A DNA stretch of 64,000 bases. It comes from JACMIU01 sp043763605 (lineage in GTDB: Bacteria > Armatimonadota > Armatimonadia > Armatimonadales > Armatimonadaceae). The notes below the pieces were generated by a model. That model saw nothing but the letters and a program-made list of their open reading frames with translations, made no database searches and had not been told where the DNA came from. The stretch covers positions 3,764 to 67,763 of the forward strand of contig JAYULM010000092.1 of assembly GCA_043763605.1 (NCBI GenBank), given 5' to 3'. Shown piece by piece: positions 16,462-26,001 of this stretch (within the stretch, counting starts at the first letter, position 1; the number at the start of each line of letters is the position of its first letter). The translations under genes and the position numbers were made by a program.

Positions 16462-18326
16462 CCGTCCGCCTCCCCGCCCTCGCCGCCCGCTACGTCCTCC
16501 GTGCTGTCCGCCCCTGTTCCGCCGCTGTCCGCCCGCTGTGCCGCGCGGATCGCCGCGATGACGGGGGTGCAGCAGAGGCGGAGCGTCAGCCACCAGAAGT
16601 AGATGGCTGACCCTGAATAGAACGCCTCGTAATCGAGCAGGCCGTGGGCCATGTCGTTCCTGAGGTTCGACCCGTACCGCTCGATCAGCAGCCCGCGCAG
16701 GTCGAACACTGTGTCCCCGCCCAGTGCCGTCGCGAGCGGCCCCGCGAACTCGGGGAGCCGCAGGGTGCGGTTCAGGTCCCGCTCATCTTGGATGCCCTCG
16801 CCGTCCAGCCCCGAAGTGATGACATCGCACTGCTCCAGTAGGTAACGGACCGAGTTCTCGACCTGGGGGACGAGCAGGTGAACTGCGGCAGCGAAGTCGC
16901 CGCGGAAGCCCGCTTGGAGGCCGCGGGCGAAGAACTCCTCCCTCCCCTGAGGCACTAACGGGTTGTCCCGCACGAAGGGCATCAGATCGGCGACACGGAC
17001 GGTGTGCTCGCGAAGGATCTGGGCGCGGGCGGGTTCGATGACCGCCTGCGCTTGGACCGCCTGCGTCTGGCTTGCTATCCGATACATCTCGGTCCGAAGG
17101 TCGGCCTCGTCCTCCGTCTCGCCGACCTCGGCGGGGTCGCGCCGCGCGACGGTGCGCCCCATGGCGTTGACGGTGCGGCTGGACGCGAAGCGGCGGAACA
17201 CGAACTCCTGCCGATGCCGCTCCGCCTGCGTCCGAAGGCTGGCGACCTTCGCGGGGCGGCAAAGAAGGGCGAAAGCCAGGATAGCGTCGTGCAGGGATTT
17301 GCCCGCTACCTTTGCGGTTGCCTGCGCCACCAGTTCGGACGCATCGAAGTCCACCGAGATAGTTCCCATCTCGCTCACGGTGTTCTTCTGGTGGGCGAGG
17401 AGGCGGGTGTGCAGGTCGAGTATCCGCTCCTTCTGCCCGCCGACGGCGCGGAGGGCGTGAATCGCCTTCTCAGTGAAGTGCGCCGCCACCATCTGCCCCT
17501 GGCTCTCGCCTGCCCGCGAATCCGCCTCGCTGACGTAAGTCTCCGCGCTCTGTAATCGGGCGGTCCGCTCGGCCTCTTCATCCTTGGCGAGCTTGTGCCA
17601 CTCGGCCTGGGCGTCCCAGTACATTCGGGCCGTGTGCCAGTCCCCCCGCCCCTCGGCGGCGGCGGCGAACGAAGCCGCGAGGGCGGCGTACTTCGTTGGG
17701 TCGCCCGCCTTGCGCCCTTGCAACAGTTCCATGAGGTGCGCGGGGAGTGCTGACGCCTCGGCGCCAGTGAACGCTGCCAACCCTTCTTCGAGGCGGCGGA
17801 CAACCTCGTCGAGAAGTTCGCGCTGGCCCGTCCGCGCCGCTATCTCGATGGCCCGTTGCACACGCTCCGTCGCATCAGGCCACGCCTCCCCGTCGGCCAG
17901 ATGCGCGGAGTCGAGGTAAGCCGCCGCGGCCTCGCGGGCGGCCTTGTAGTCCCGCCTCCTGATCCACAGTACGTCGGCGATCCTGGCCCGAAGATCGGGG
18001 TCGCACACATGGGGGAGAATCTCGGCGAGGAGGGGGAGCGCGGGGTCGAAGTCGCTTGGGATCGCACTACGCTGACCGCCGCCTTGCCACATAGGTTTGA
18101 TCGGGTCGGAGGGGTCGTCCGCGTCGAGGAACATGGACGCCAGATCGCCGAAGAGCGCGAACAGATTTGTCTGCTTTGCGTCACCCGCCCCGCGTGCTTC
18201 GTCGGCTCGCGCGTAGAACGCTGACCTGTAATGCAGGCAGTCGCGCTCCTCGACACCTTCGACGGTGGTGCGCCATCCCGAGGCGAGAAAATCTTCAACC
18301 GTGAGTCCGTCAACTAAAAATGGCAT
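16458..18326 (-). CDS. DUF4209 HEPN-like protein, copy A
   Basis: A 622-residue paralogue of the downstream gene and first in the operon. Shared landmarks are the N-terminal LTVEDFLASGW (copy B: LTPDDYARSGC), a long TPR-like helical middle, RGLQAGFRGDFAAAVHLLVPQVENSVRYLLEQ and the terminal RYGSNLRNDMAHGLLDYEAF with the RN-xxx-HG motif. GGAGATAGGACG precedes ATG 18326. The two proteins differ enough that they may form a hetero-oligomer. No nuclease or helicase is co-transcribed. Confidence 0.78.
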   Translation of the reverse strand: MPFLVDGLTVEDFLASGWRTTVEGVEERDCLHYRSAFYARADEARGAGDAKQTNLFALFGDLASMFLDADDPSDPIKPMWQGGGQRSAIPSDFDPALPLLAEILPHVCDPDLRARIADVLWIRRRDYKAAREAAAAYLDSAHLADGEAWPDATERVQRAIEIAARTGQRELLDEVVRRLEEGLAAFTGAEASALPAHLMELLQGRKAGDPTKYAALAASFAAAAEGRGDWHTARMYWDAQAEWHKLAKDEEAERTARLQSAETYVSEADSRAGESQGQMVAAHFTEKAIHALRAVGGQKERILDLHTRLLAHQKNTVSEMGTISVDFDASELVAQATAKVAGKSLHDAILAFALLCRPAKVASLRTQAERHRQEFVFRRFASSRTVNAMGRTVARRDPAEVGETEDEADLRTEMYRIASQTQAVQAQAVIEPARAQILREHTVRVADLMPFVRDNPLVPQGREEFFARGLQAGFRGDFAAAVHLLVPQVENSVRYLLEQCDVITSGLDGEGIQDERDLNRTLRLPEFAGPLATALGGDTVFDLRGLLIERYGSNLRNDMAHGLLDYEAFYSGSAIYFWWLTLRLCCTPVIAAIRAAQRADSGGTGADSTEDVAGGEGGEADG

Positions 18327-18503
18327 CGTCCTATCTCCAATCGTGCTGTTACATCCCTTATCGCCTCAAACATCGGTTTGCTAAATCCCTTATGACAGGC
18401 GGGCGGCGCAACTGGAAGTCACTGGGGTGGGAAGACCCGATACGGAAAGCCGAAGCGACTTTTTATTTGCACCGAAAGTTTCTCGCCGTGTCAGGCTTTC
18501 TGG

Positions 18504-18509
18504 TATAAT
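18504..18509 (+). promoter_or_regulatory. Extended -10 box of the ImuB-like gene
   Basis: TGGTATAAT provides a TATAAT box with an upstream TGn extension, 44 bases before GTG 18554. No good -35 or recognisable LexA box was seen. Confidence 0.5.
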
Positions 18510-18553
18510 CCCACAACAAACAAAAGTTTTTCTGATCGGAGCAGACTAGCGGA

Positions 18554-19677
18554 GTGTACATCGGATGTGTGGTTTTGGATCGCATAGGGATCGCCTGCGA
18601 GCGGGCGCGGTTCCCGCACCTGATCGACGAGCCGTTCGCGCTTGTCGAGGGTGGGACGAACGCAGTCGTGCGTGCCGTGTCCGAAGATACCTCCCGCTGG
18701 GGCGTCGCTGTCGGACAGACCGCATCGGGTTCGCGGGGACTTTGCCCCGATCTGATCCTGTTACGCTACGACAAAGCCGCCTACGAGGCCGCCGCCCGCG
18801 CGGTCTGGGACACCCTCGCCGCGGTTTCCGATACGGTCGAGCCTGTCGCCCCCGAGATCGCGTTCGTCGTGCTTTCCGAGAGGTACGCGGAGCGGGACGC
18901 CGCGCTACTCGCTACGACGCTGACGCGGGCGGTGGGCATCCCCGTTCATGTCGGGGTTGGGCGGAGCAAACTCGTCGCCGAGCGGGCGGCGCGGGCGGTT
19001 TCGGAGGATAAGGGCGGAGGTCCCGTCTTGGTGCCCGTCGGCGAGGAGGTGGCGCTCCTCGCTTCGCTACCGATCGCCCGCGTCGCCGACCTCCCGCGCC
19101 GCGTCCTTGGGCGTGTGAGCCTGGATCGGCAAATGCTCCTGCGGCTGGAGCGGCTCGGCATCCGAACTCTCGGCGACGCCGTCGCGCTTCCGCTGGAGCG
19201 ACTTCCTCGCGTTCTGCGTCCGTTGGGTCAGCTCCTGCGCGGGGGGAACTGGCGACCCCGTACGCCGACGAGGTGGCGGAGTTCAGCCCGTGGCGGCGGC
19301 TGGCGTGGGAGTGGAAACTCACGGGCGTGTGTGCCCAGGTTCATCCGTTCGCCTTCCTCCGCCCGCGCCTGATCGCACGGGGCATACTCTCGGTGGCGGA
19401 GGCACGCGAGTGCGCGGACGGGGGGCGGGTGACGGTCGCGGGTTTGAACCTTCGTCCGCACCGCCCACCGACGAAGAGCGGGCAAACCGTACTCTTCACC
19501 GAATTGGAGGACGAAACGAGCCAGCCTATGCAAGTGGTTTGTCTGGGCGAGGCACTGGACCGATGCACAGGCACGATCCTACTATCGCCCGCAGTCATCG
19601 CGGAAGGAACGGTGGAAAGAAAGCGGGGCGTCACACTTCGCCTTGAATCGGTTCAACCGCTCCGCCTGTCTCTGTGA
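18554..19677 (+). pseudogene. ImuB-like Y-family protein with OB-fold tail (frameshifted)
   Basis: The first frame (18554 to about 19241) encodes a Y-family polymerase-like protein: MYIGCVVLDRIGIACERARFP, later VGIPVHVGVGRSKLVAERAA and an HhH-like LLRLERLGIRTLGDAVALP. The SIDE-type catalytic motif is absent, as in ImuB. After a run of six G at 19241-19246 the coding frame shifts by -1 and continues as ELATPYADEVAEFSPWRR, ending in a DnaE2-type OB domain (VTVAGLNLRPHRPPTKSGQTVLFTELEDET). The G run may be an indel mutation, a sequencing error or a slippage site. A broken copy of its 5' part is at 13674. Start GTG 18554. Confidence 0.7.
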
Positions 19678-19698
19678 TCGTGATCGGGAGGCTAACTG

Positions 19699-20103
19699 TC
19701 AGTCATCGGCGGATGGTTTTTGTTTTTCGACATCGGGGAGTTTGGAGCGACGCGGGCGCGGACGACGGTCTTTCTCGGACGCAGGACTTGCTTTCCACGC
19801 TACGGACAACTCCTTGGCTCGGTTCATACTTGCCTGCTCGCCGACGAGTAACCATATGGGATCGCATTCGAGTGCCACGGAAAGGGCAAAAATTTCGTGA
19901 TCGGTCGCCGTCCTGGTCGACTTTTCCAATTTTAGCACGTCGATGCGGTCAGCAATCCACCGCCGTCCCGTCACTTCGGCCAGTCGGGCGCAAACGTTGT
20001 CCTGCGTCAGGTCGAGCTGCAACCGCCGCTCCCTGAGCCGCTGACCGATCTGGTTGTACGCGTCGCCCTCGGGCGCACGGAGTCGAACATCACCGCGAGA
20101 CAT
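19699..20103 (-). CDS. XRE-family helix-turn-helix regulator
   Basis: A 134-residue DNA-binding protein. Residues about 17-80 form an XRE/Cro-type HTH: IGQRLRERRLQLDLTQDNVCARLAEVTGRRWIADRIDVLKLEKSTRTATDHEIFALSVAL. A basic, disordered tail follows. It is divergent from the zinc-ribbon gene at 20215, and a perfect inverted repeat lies between them, so it probably represses itself and the divergent gene. It converges with the ImuB-like gene. Confidence 0.82.
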   Translation of the reverse strand: MSRGDVRLRAPEGDAYNQIGQRLRERRLQLDLTQDNVCARLAEVTGRRWIADRIDVLKLEKSTRTATDHEIFALSVALECDPIWLLVGEQASMNRAKELSVAWKASPASEKDRRPRPRRSKLPDVEKQKPSADD

Positions 20104-20159
20104 ATAGACAGTGCCGAAACCTTTGGACGGTTGAATACCTGCCTGGCACGAATCTTGTG

Positions 20160-20190
20160 GTTACTCCAGAGTAACATTTTATGATATACT
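20160..20190 (+). promoter_or_regulatory. Probable XRE operator overlapping a promoter
   Basis: GTTACTC-CA-GAGTAAC (20160-20175) is a perfect 7-bp inverted repeat with a 2-bp spacer. A TATACT -10 box is at 20185-20190, directed at the zinc-ribbon gene; the repeat would cover its -35 region. Binding by the divergent XRE protein is inferred from position. Confidence 0.6.
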
Positions 20191-20214
20191 CCGAAAAGGA
20201 ACTGGGCTTTTTTC

Positions 20215-21087
20215 ATGACGAATCCGCACGACGTGTCCTCCTCCCGATTTGCATACACATCTACCGCCGAAAAAACGACTACGAAAGAGCGAAATATGGT
20301 ACTGGGCGGCTTGTACTGTGAGCACTGTTTCGAGCAAGACATCGCGCCACTTGCCTCGCACTGCCCCAAATGCGGTCGCCGATTTTTGAGTCACCAGGAG
20401 ATCGCAGATGTCCAGGCGGAATCTGATAAAACCGATTTCGACCGCGCGATCGACCGTGTGCGTGCGGTCGAACCACGGCGACTACGGTTGTGGCTATTCG
20501 GTGGCATTTTAACCGCGCTATCTCTCCCCGCCATCTTCGTCGGCATTGGCTCCGTACGGCGGCGGAACGGGCGTATCAAGTCCGACATCGCGTCCGAAGC
20601 GACGACCGTCGTGCCTGCTTCCGTTCCACCTGTCCCGTCGCCAGTGTTCGCGCCCCAACCCGTCATACTCCCCGCCGCACCAGTCCAATTTCAAGCACCT
20701 TCCCAACCACCATCCCAGATCGTTACCTGTTTCAGATGTCAGGGTACGGGAAAGTGCAAGGAGTGTAACGGAAGCGGCAAATCTACTAACCCCGATTGGC
20801 CGACGCCCGATTGCTTCATGTGCATGGGGGCGGGCATCTGTCAGGTGTGCGCGGGTAATGGCAGGGTTATTGTTGGTCCGCCATGCGATAAGTGTAGCGG
20901 TACGGGTAGCGCGGGGGCGAATAATTGCTGGCGATGTAGCGGGTCGGGGAAGGTAAAGGGTGAGAACGAGATCGACTCTCTATCGTCGGGCGTTCAGACA
21001 TGCTGGACCTGCGGCGGAGCAGGACAAATACCATCCCCATGTACTTATTGCTGGCAGATGGGTAGGGTGTACTACCCGATAAATTAG
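20215..21087 (+). CDS. Zinc-ribbon / DnaJ-like Cys-rich membrane protein
   Basis: A 290-residue protein (from ATG 20215; ATG 20296 is also possible and has GAAAGAG upstream). It has an N-terminal zinc ribbon (CEHCFEQ...CPKC), one transmembrane segment (LRLWLFGGILTALSLPAIFVG), a Pro-rich spacer and a C-terminal array of CxxCxGxG units (CFRCQGTGKCKECNGSG, CDKCSGTG, CWRCSGSG, CWTCGGAG) as in the DnaJ zinc centre, but no J domain. It is followed after 89 bases by the helicase-nuclease gene on the same strand. Role unknown; membrane tethering or protein-binding is inference. Confidence 0.72.
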   Translation: MTNPHDVSSSRFAYTSTAEKTTTKERNMVLGGLYCEHCFEQDIAPLASHCPKCGRRFLSHQEIADVQAESDKTDFDRAIDRVRAVEPRRLRLWLFGGILTALSLPAIFVGIGSVRRRNGRIKSDIASEATTVVPASVPPVPSPVFAPQPVILPAAPVQFQAPSQPPSQIVTCFRCQGTGKCKECNGSGKSTNPDWPTPDCFMCMGAGICQVCAGNGRVIVGPPCDKCSGTGSAGANNCWRCSGSGKVKGENEIDSLSSGVQTCWTCGGAGQIPSPCTYCWQMGRVYYPIN

Positions 21088-21176
21088 GAAACAAGCAGAC
21101 ACCGTGTCAGAAATCCGCGAATACAGGGTTGCCAACGCAGAAGCGAAAATACTGATATAGGGGATGGACTTCAGAC

Positions 21177-24176
21177 GTGATAAATGACAGTAATCAAGTG
21201 CGGGGGGCGTCGAACGCCACTAAAAAAACAAGATTCACGACGGAGCAGGGGCGGGCGATTGCCGCGCGAGTTGACGTTGACGCGTGCCTTCTCGCGCCGC
21301 CTGGCTCAGGGAAAACCCGCACCGCGGCGGGGCGCGTCGCCTACTTGATTAAGAAAGGCGGACTCTCCACTCGCAACATCGTGTGCGTGACCTACACGGA
21401 GTCGGCAGCCGCCAATCTAAAGGGGCGTATCTTAACCCTGATCCGTGAGAAGTGCGGACCCGACATGCTCGGGCTCGCCGATCTCCAAATCGGGACATTC
21501 CATAAAATCGCGCTCGAATGGTTGCGACGATTCGTCCCTGCGTACTCGCAACACCGCGTCCTAACTGAGGCGCAACGCCGACTGCTTACACGCCGCTACT
21601 TCACCGAGATCGGGATCGGGCGGGTGGAGCGAATCGAGGGGCGCGGTAAGCGCACCAAAACATACTACCTGACCGAGGACCCCAACGACGTGCGTCTATT
21701 TTTGGATGCCAGCGATCTGATACGCGGCGAGCGCATCGCACCCGCCCGATTACCCGTGGGCTTGCGCGGCGCGTATCAGGGATACCTGAGGTTGCTAGAC
21801 GAGAAACGCCTGTTCGACTACGCCCAGATCCTTACCGAAACGCACGCTGCACTCTGCGACGCGGAAGGGAACTCCGCACGCCTCGCCTTACAGAAATATG
21901 TATCCGAAACCGTCAAACAGATGCTCGTTGACGAGATGCAGGACTGCGCCCCTATACTAGTATCCATCCTCAGCCGTATCCGCACTCTTGGTGCCCGCCT
22001 CTGGGCTGTAGGCGATGTCCGTCAAGCAATCATGGGATTTCAGGGCGGCCATCCGCGTTCCCTCGCTGACTTCACTCGAAGGTATCAAGGTGCCGAAAGT
22101 TTCGCATTGACGGAAAGTTTCCGCCTTAGCCCAACGATCGCGGATGCCGCCGCCTCGTTGCTTCCCGATATGGGCGTCGGCTCGCTGACTGAGGATGCTG
22201 ACGCGGGTAGGATTTACGCGGTGGGTCACCACTGTTCCGAGTATGGCGACCTCGCCGCGGTAGTGCTACCATCTGTCGGGGAGCAAGATAATTGGGGTGC
22301 CAAGCGGTTTCGCGCCCTGCACGGGACGCCCTTCATACACGAGCGTGACGACGCCCCAATGGGGTTGCACTGGTCCGACATGGCGGTTCTGGTACGACGA
22401 CGCGAAACCGCCCGCCGCGTTGCCGCCGCACTTCGGGACCAAGGGATTCCCGTATACCTTCACGGGGCGGAGCACCTATTGGAATCCGATGAGGCTAACG
22501 CTATCGCTGTGCTTTACGAAAATTTGTCGGGAAAAGCGAGCGTCGATGCGGTCCGTGCCGCCTTTGGCAAAGCGAACATTGGGATCGACGGCGATAAAGT
22601 GAACATCGGTATCACCCATCTTGACGGGGTTCGAGCCGAAGCGGAGGCCGAGCCTGGCAAGCCAGTGTGTCTTATCCGAATCCTGTATGACGCTCTCGGT
22701 GCCATGGGTTTTGAGGAACGCCGAATTCCCTACCATGCGGGCGGGGAATCGGAGAACGGTGGGCCTGGTAGGCGCGAACTGGTCATGCACAACATCGCCC
22801 GCGTGACACGTGCGGCGCAGGATTACCAGGATGTAAACCACCTGCTCGCCCCAGCCACTCTGAAGTTCGCCGACTTTGCGGGGTGGCTCCGACACCAAGC
22901 ACCTATCGACTACGCCGACTCTGGTGGTAGCGGCACCTCGAGTGATTTGGTCGGCGGTGTCGTTCCTGATGCGGTTCATGTCCTCACCCTTCACCGCGCA
23001 AAAGCGACTGAATATCCTGTGGTTTGGATTCCTGATGTGTCAGACGGCGAGTTGCCGATCGCTACGTGGCCGCAAAAGGCACCCATCTGGCAGTTGCTTT
23101 CACACAAAACCGTCCGTGCGTCGCACCGATTCGACGGAACCCAGGCAGAGGAAACCCGACTATTTTTCGTCGGAGTGACTCGCGCCATGCGGTACCTTTT
23201 TCTGACCGCCCCTGCCGCCCTCCCGAAGGGCGAACGCTTGTTACCGCCCTCCCCGCTCTTGAAGCATATGCAGGCACGCACAGACTTCGTCACTGACCCA
23301 AGCATTCAGCCTCGTGTGGCAACCGAGGAGAAACAGACCGCACCGCACCGTCAGCACGCTCACGGGAGTGCTGACGGACAACTATCGGGGGCGATCACAC
23401 AGACTCCCTCCGAGCTTTTTGTTTTTTTTAATTGTCCGTACCAATGGAGATTGCGGGTCGGCTTTGGATTTCCCCCGCCCGCAGTTGAGACGATGGGGCA
23501 TCCTGATTCTATTCATTCCGCGATCCGTGAATATCACGAGCGTGTCTTACGCGGCGAACTCCCGACAGGTAATGCCATGTCTGACACGGAGTTGGGGGAG
23601 CTGTCCGAGGAACTGGTCGCACGCCACCACCACGCTCCTTTCGCGCCAAACAAGTTGCGTCCGATCTTGAGGGCGGCCGCACTGCGCAAGGTCGGGTCTT
23701 ACATCAGGGAGTACGGCAACAGGGATGTCTCACTCGGCGAAACGGTGGAGTCCGTCGAGCAGTCGATCTTGGCGTCCGTGAGTGGAGTGAACGTAGTCGG
23801 TCGCTACGACGTTAGCAGTATTGACGCCGAAGGACGACCGATTTTGGACGACCTAAAAACCTCGCCAGCGGCGGTCCGACGCGACCCCGACTTGCTGGTA
23901 GCACGAGCCTACGCACTGGGTTATGAGGCTTTGACAGGACGGTTACCTGTGCGGGTAGGCACCCGCGCGGTAGGTGCTTCCGCCGAAAACTACCGTTTTC
24001 TTGAAATGGACGAGGTGATAGCAGAGGATATGAGATTGCGGATCATTGACGCTGGACGCGCGATCTCGCTGAACGTACTCCCCGCGCGTCCTGCAGAAGG
24101 GAGGCGCACTTGCGCAGGTTGTGACCCCGCAGCACTTTGTTTTAACTCGCGTCGTTATAAAGCTCGCTCGGGTTAA
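21177..24176 (+). CDS. UvrD/Rep-like helicase with PD-(D/E)XK nuclease domain
   Basis: A 999-residue superfamily 1A helicase. Walker A is PPGSGKT at residues 41-47; motif Ia is VCVTYTESAAANLKGRI; motif II is VDEMQD; motif III is GDVRQAIMGFQ; motif V is LTLHRAKATEYPVVWIPDVSDGELP; motif VI is EETRLFFVGVTRAMRYL. The C-terminal 250 residues are a Cas4/RecB-type nuclease with GRYDVSSIDAEGRPILDDLKTS and a closing CAGCDPAALC pair that may hold part of a metal cluster. It starts with GTG 21177 after a GGGGATGG site. It resembles AddA/PcrA-nuclease fusions found in defence loci; it could also be a repair enzyme. Confidence 0.85.
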   Translation: MINDSNQVRGASNATKKTRFTTEQGRAIAARVDVDACLLAPPGSGKTRTAAGRVAYLIKKGGLSTRNIVCVTYTESAAANLKGRILTLIREKCGPDMLGLADLQIGTFHKIALEWLRRFVPAYSQHRVLTEAQRRLLTRRYFTEIGIGRVERIEGRGKRTKTYYLTEDPNDVRLFLDASDLIRGERIAPARLPVGLRGAYQGYLRLLDEKRLFDYAQILTETHAALCDAEGNSARLALQKYVSETVKQMLVDEMQDCAPILVSILSRIRTLGARLWAVGDVRQAIMGFQGGHPRSLADFTRRYQGAESFALTESFRLSPTIADAAASLLPDMGVGSLTEDADAGRIYAVGHHCSEYGDLAAVVLPSVGEQDNWGAKRFRALHGTPFIHERDDAPMGLHWSDMAVLVRRRETARRVAAALRDQGIPVYLHGAEHLLESDEANAIAVLYENLSGKASVDAVRAAFGKANIGIDGDKVNIGITHLDGVRAEAEAEPGKPVCLIRILYDALGAMGFEERRIPYHAGGESENGGPGRRELVMHNIARVTRAAQDYQDVNHLLAPATLKFADFAGWLRHQAPIDYADSGGSGTSSDLVGGVVPDAVHVLTLHRAKATEYPVVWIPDVSDGELPIATWPQKAPIWQLLSHKTVRASHRFDGTQAEETRLFFVGVTRAMRYLFLTAPAALPKGERLLPPSPLLKHMQARTDFVTDPSIQPRVATEEKQTAPHRQHAHGSADGQLSGAITQTPSELFVFFNCPYQWRLRVGFGFPPPAVETMGHPDSIHSAIREYHERVLRGELPTGNAMSDTELGELSEELVARHHHAPFAPNKLRPILRAAALRKVGSYIREYGNRDVSLGETVESVEQSILASVSGVNVVGRYDVSSIDAEGRPILDDLKTSPAAVRRDPDLLVARAYALGYEALTGRLPVRVGTRAVGASAENYRFLEMDEVIAEDMRLRIIDAGRAISLNVLPARPAEGRRTCAGCDPAALCFNSRRYKARSG

Positions 24177-24528
24177 GCAATACAGATCATGAGGGTGTGG
24201 CATATGCTACAAAGACGGGTTGGGACGGTAGACAGTGTATTTTTTCTCGCGTCGACTGCGGGGAAATTTGCCGAGATCGGGATCGAAGATAGCGAGACGG
24301 CGGTGATAGTAGAGGCGGAAAATGGCGAGGTACCGCAGAATGTAATACGACGCGTACCGCCCCCCAGTAATCTACGAAGGGAACACTCGAACAGTACAAC
24401 GGTTGTTTGCAAAGGATGGTTGCCATGCCCTGTGGGGAAGCAAACATAGGCGACGCGACCCACTGCCTGCAACTTGATGCCACCCGATCGCCGAACTTTC
24501 GGAGTCGGGAGAACTCAAAGAAAGGCAT
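24177..24528. other. Gap between convergent helicase and Argonaute genes
   Basis: The helicase gene and the short Argonaute gene converge here. A frame at 24189-24449 (+) lacks a ribosome-binding site and family similarity, so no gene is called. No clear terminator was seen. Confidence 0.4.
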
Positions 24529-26001
24529 CTACATAAAGAAACGGAACTGAAATTGCTGCGAACCAAGGTGCGGTAAACGCTTAAGGGTTCGCGCGAGTGT
24601 CCGAGCATAGTTCAAGGTAACAGGCATGCGGTCATACAGGGCGTCGTTGTTAAAGTCCATCTTTGTCAGTCCGACAAGCCATCGACTTGCTTCGTCCCAA
24701 TCACCATGCCCCGCAAACCGTTTCAGGAGCAGGGGGGAAGGAATGCCCTTGCCCTCTTTGTAGTAGTCCTGCCCGCCCGCGACGCCAGGTGCGTTACCCT
24801 GTGTCCACAACAGTATCTCGCTTCCCCCAAGATGGATGTAGGTACCGCGCAGGCACGGATAGTTGTTGGCGTGGAGGCGTTTGTCAGCCTGCGGCATGGG
24901 TTCCATAAGCACACCCTTCCACGGCGAATCCTGCTGAACCTGTAACAATTCCACTTCCTCGGCTCCGCTCCACGCGTCGAAACATCCCTCGATTTCTTCG
25001 TCCGTGAAATGCGTCGTTTTGTGAACCGCAACGCGCTTCGGCGGGCGGCCGTCGTGCCGCTTTTGGTAAAGTGCCAAACTGCGGGCCATGACACGGCGCA
25101 TCTCATTCCGATCTAGGAACGGGTTATCTTGCTCTACGTGCGGATCGGCGGTGTCGTAGGCTAGGAACTCTAGTCCCGTGCCGTCAGAATCGAACACCTG
25201 GCTACAGCAGGTGACGAATTGTTGTTGCCCAGTTTTCGGTGGGCGTACCGCGTAACTGAGTCCGACGTAAGCCATGTCGGGATCAGTATTCGCCAATTTC
25301 CAGGGAACCCCACCCGCCTTGCAATAGATCGCGATGCTCAGACGCCACATGACGCTGGCTCGACAATGGTAATTCAGAGCCGACTGTTCGCGTATGATTT
25401 GCGACGGTACCCCGCGCGTCGCCGTTACTGCTTTAATGTAATCGTGCAGATCAAAATCCTCACTTGCAGCTTTCCCATCGAATCCTGCCTGCCAGGAGTC
25501 GGGTAGCAGGATCATAACTAGGTCGAACTCGCTACGATTGGCTTGAAGGAGCGTCAATGCCCGCTTCACTCGTTCCGCAAGCTCGGTATGTGTTTTTTTT
25601 GAGGACGCTATCACCGCCGTAGTATCCTGAGGCAGTTCGACATTCACCCCACTCCCCTCCGCCCGTACGACCCGCAGGCCGAAGATGCGAGAAAACCCGA
25701 TGTATTCGACCAGATACTGCTTGCGCTCGCGGGGGAAGTGTTTCCTCTCGAACTCTCGGAGCAGGTTGTCCAGCTTGCCAGACATCCCGTACGGGTATAT
25801 CGTCGCAACGCGGATGGGATCGAACACCTGATACAGCATCGAACGGCTGTAAGGACCGAACTGCAATAGCCCTTTCAAAGGATGGACATGTTGGTCGTCC
25901 TTCCGTTCAGGGTGAAAGGTCAACTTAGGCTCTTGGACTAGTCGGTATGCGGGGAACGATTTATTCGGCGGGGACGAGGCAACATTTGTCAAATCTGTCA
26001 T
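24529..26001 (-). CDS. Short prokaryotic Argonaute (MID-PIWI)
   Basis: A 490-residue short pAgo lacking N and PAZ domains. The MID-like part begins near LLQFGPYSRSMLYQVFDPIRVATIYP; the PIWI-like part runs through DLVMILLPDSWQ, ALNYHCRASVMWRLSIAIYCKAGGVPWKL, AYVGLSYAVR and ends near YDRMPVTLNYARTLARTL. As in other short pAgos, the DEDX catalytic tetrad is not evident, so it should bind guide and target without slicing. The upstream gene encodes SIR2-APAZ and overlaps by 4 bases (ATGA). The pair is a SPARSA system: guide-directed target recognition activates NAD+ depletion. Confidence 0.9.
   Translation of the reverse strand: MTDLTNVASSPPNKSFPAYRLVQEPKLTFHPERKDDQHVHPLKGLLQFGPYSRSMLYQVFDPIRVATIYPYGMSGKLDNLLREFERKHFPRERKQYLVEYIGFSRIFGLRVVRAEGSGVNVELPQDTTAVIASSKKTHTELAERVKRALTLLQANRSEFDLVMILLPDSWQAGFDGKAASEDFDLHDYIKAVTATRGVPSQIIREQSALNYHCRASVMWRLSIAIYCKAGGVPWKLANTDPDMAYVGLSYAVRPPKTGQQQFVTCCSQVFDSDGTGLEFLAYDTADPHVEQDNPFLDRNEMRRVMARSLALYQKRHDGRPPKRVAVHKTTHFTDEEIEGCFDAWSGAEEVELLQVQQDSPWKGVLMEPMPQADKRLHANNYPCLRGTYIHLGGSEILLWTQGNAPGVAGGQDYYKEGKGIPSPLLLKRFAGHGDWDEASRWLVGLTKMDFNNDALYDRMPVTLNYARTLARTLKRLPHLGSQQFQFRFFM

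Noticed and set aside
24189..24449. 86-codon plus-strand frame after the helicase gene
   Set aside because: No ribosome-binding site and no recognisable similarity.
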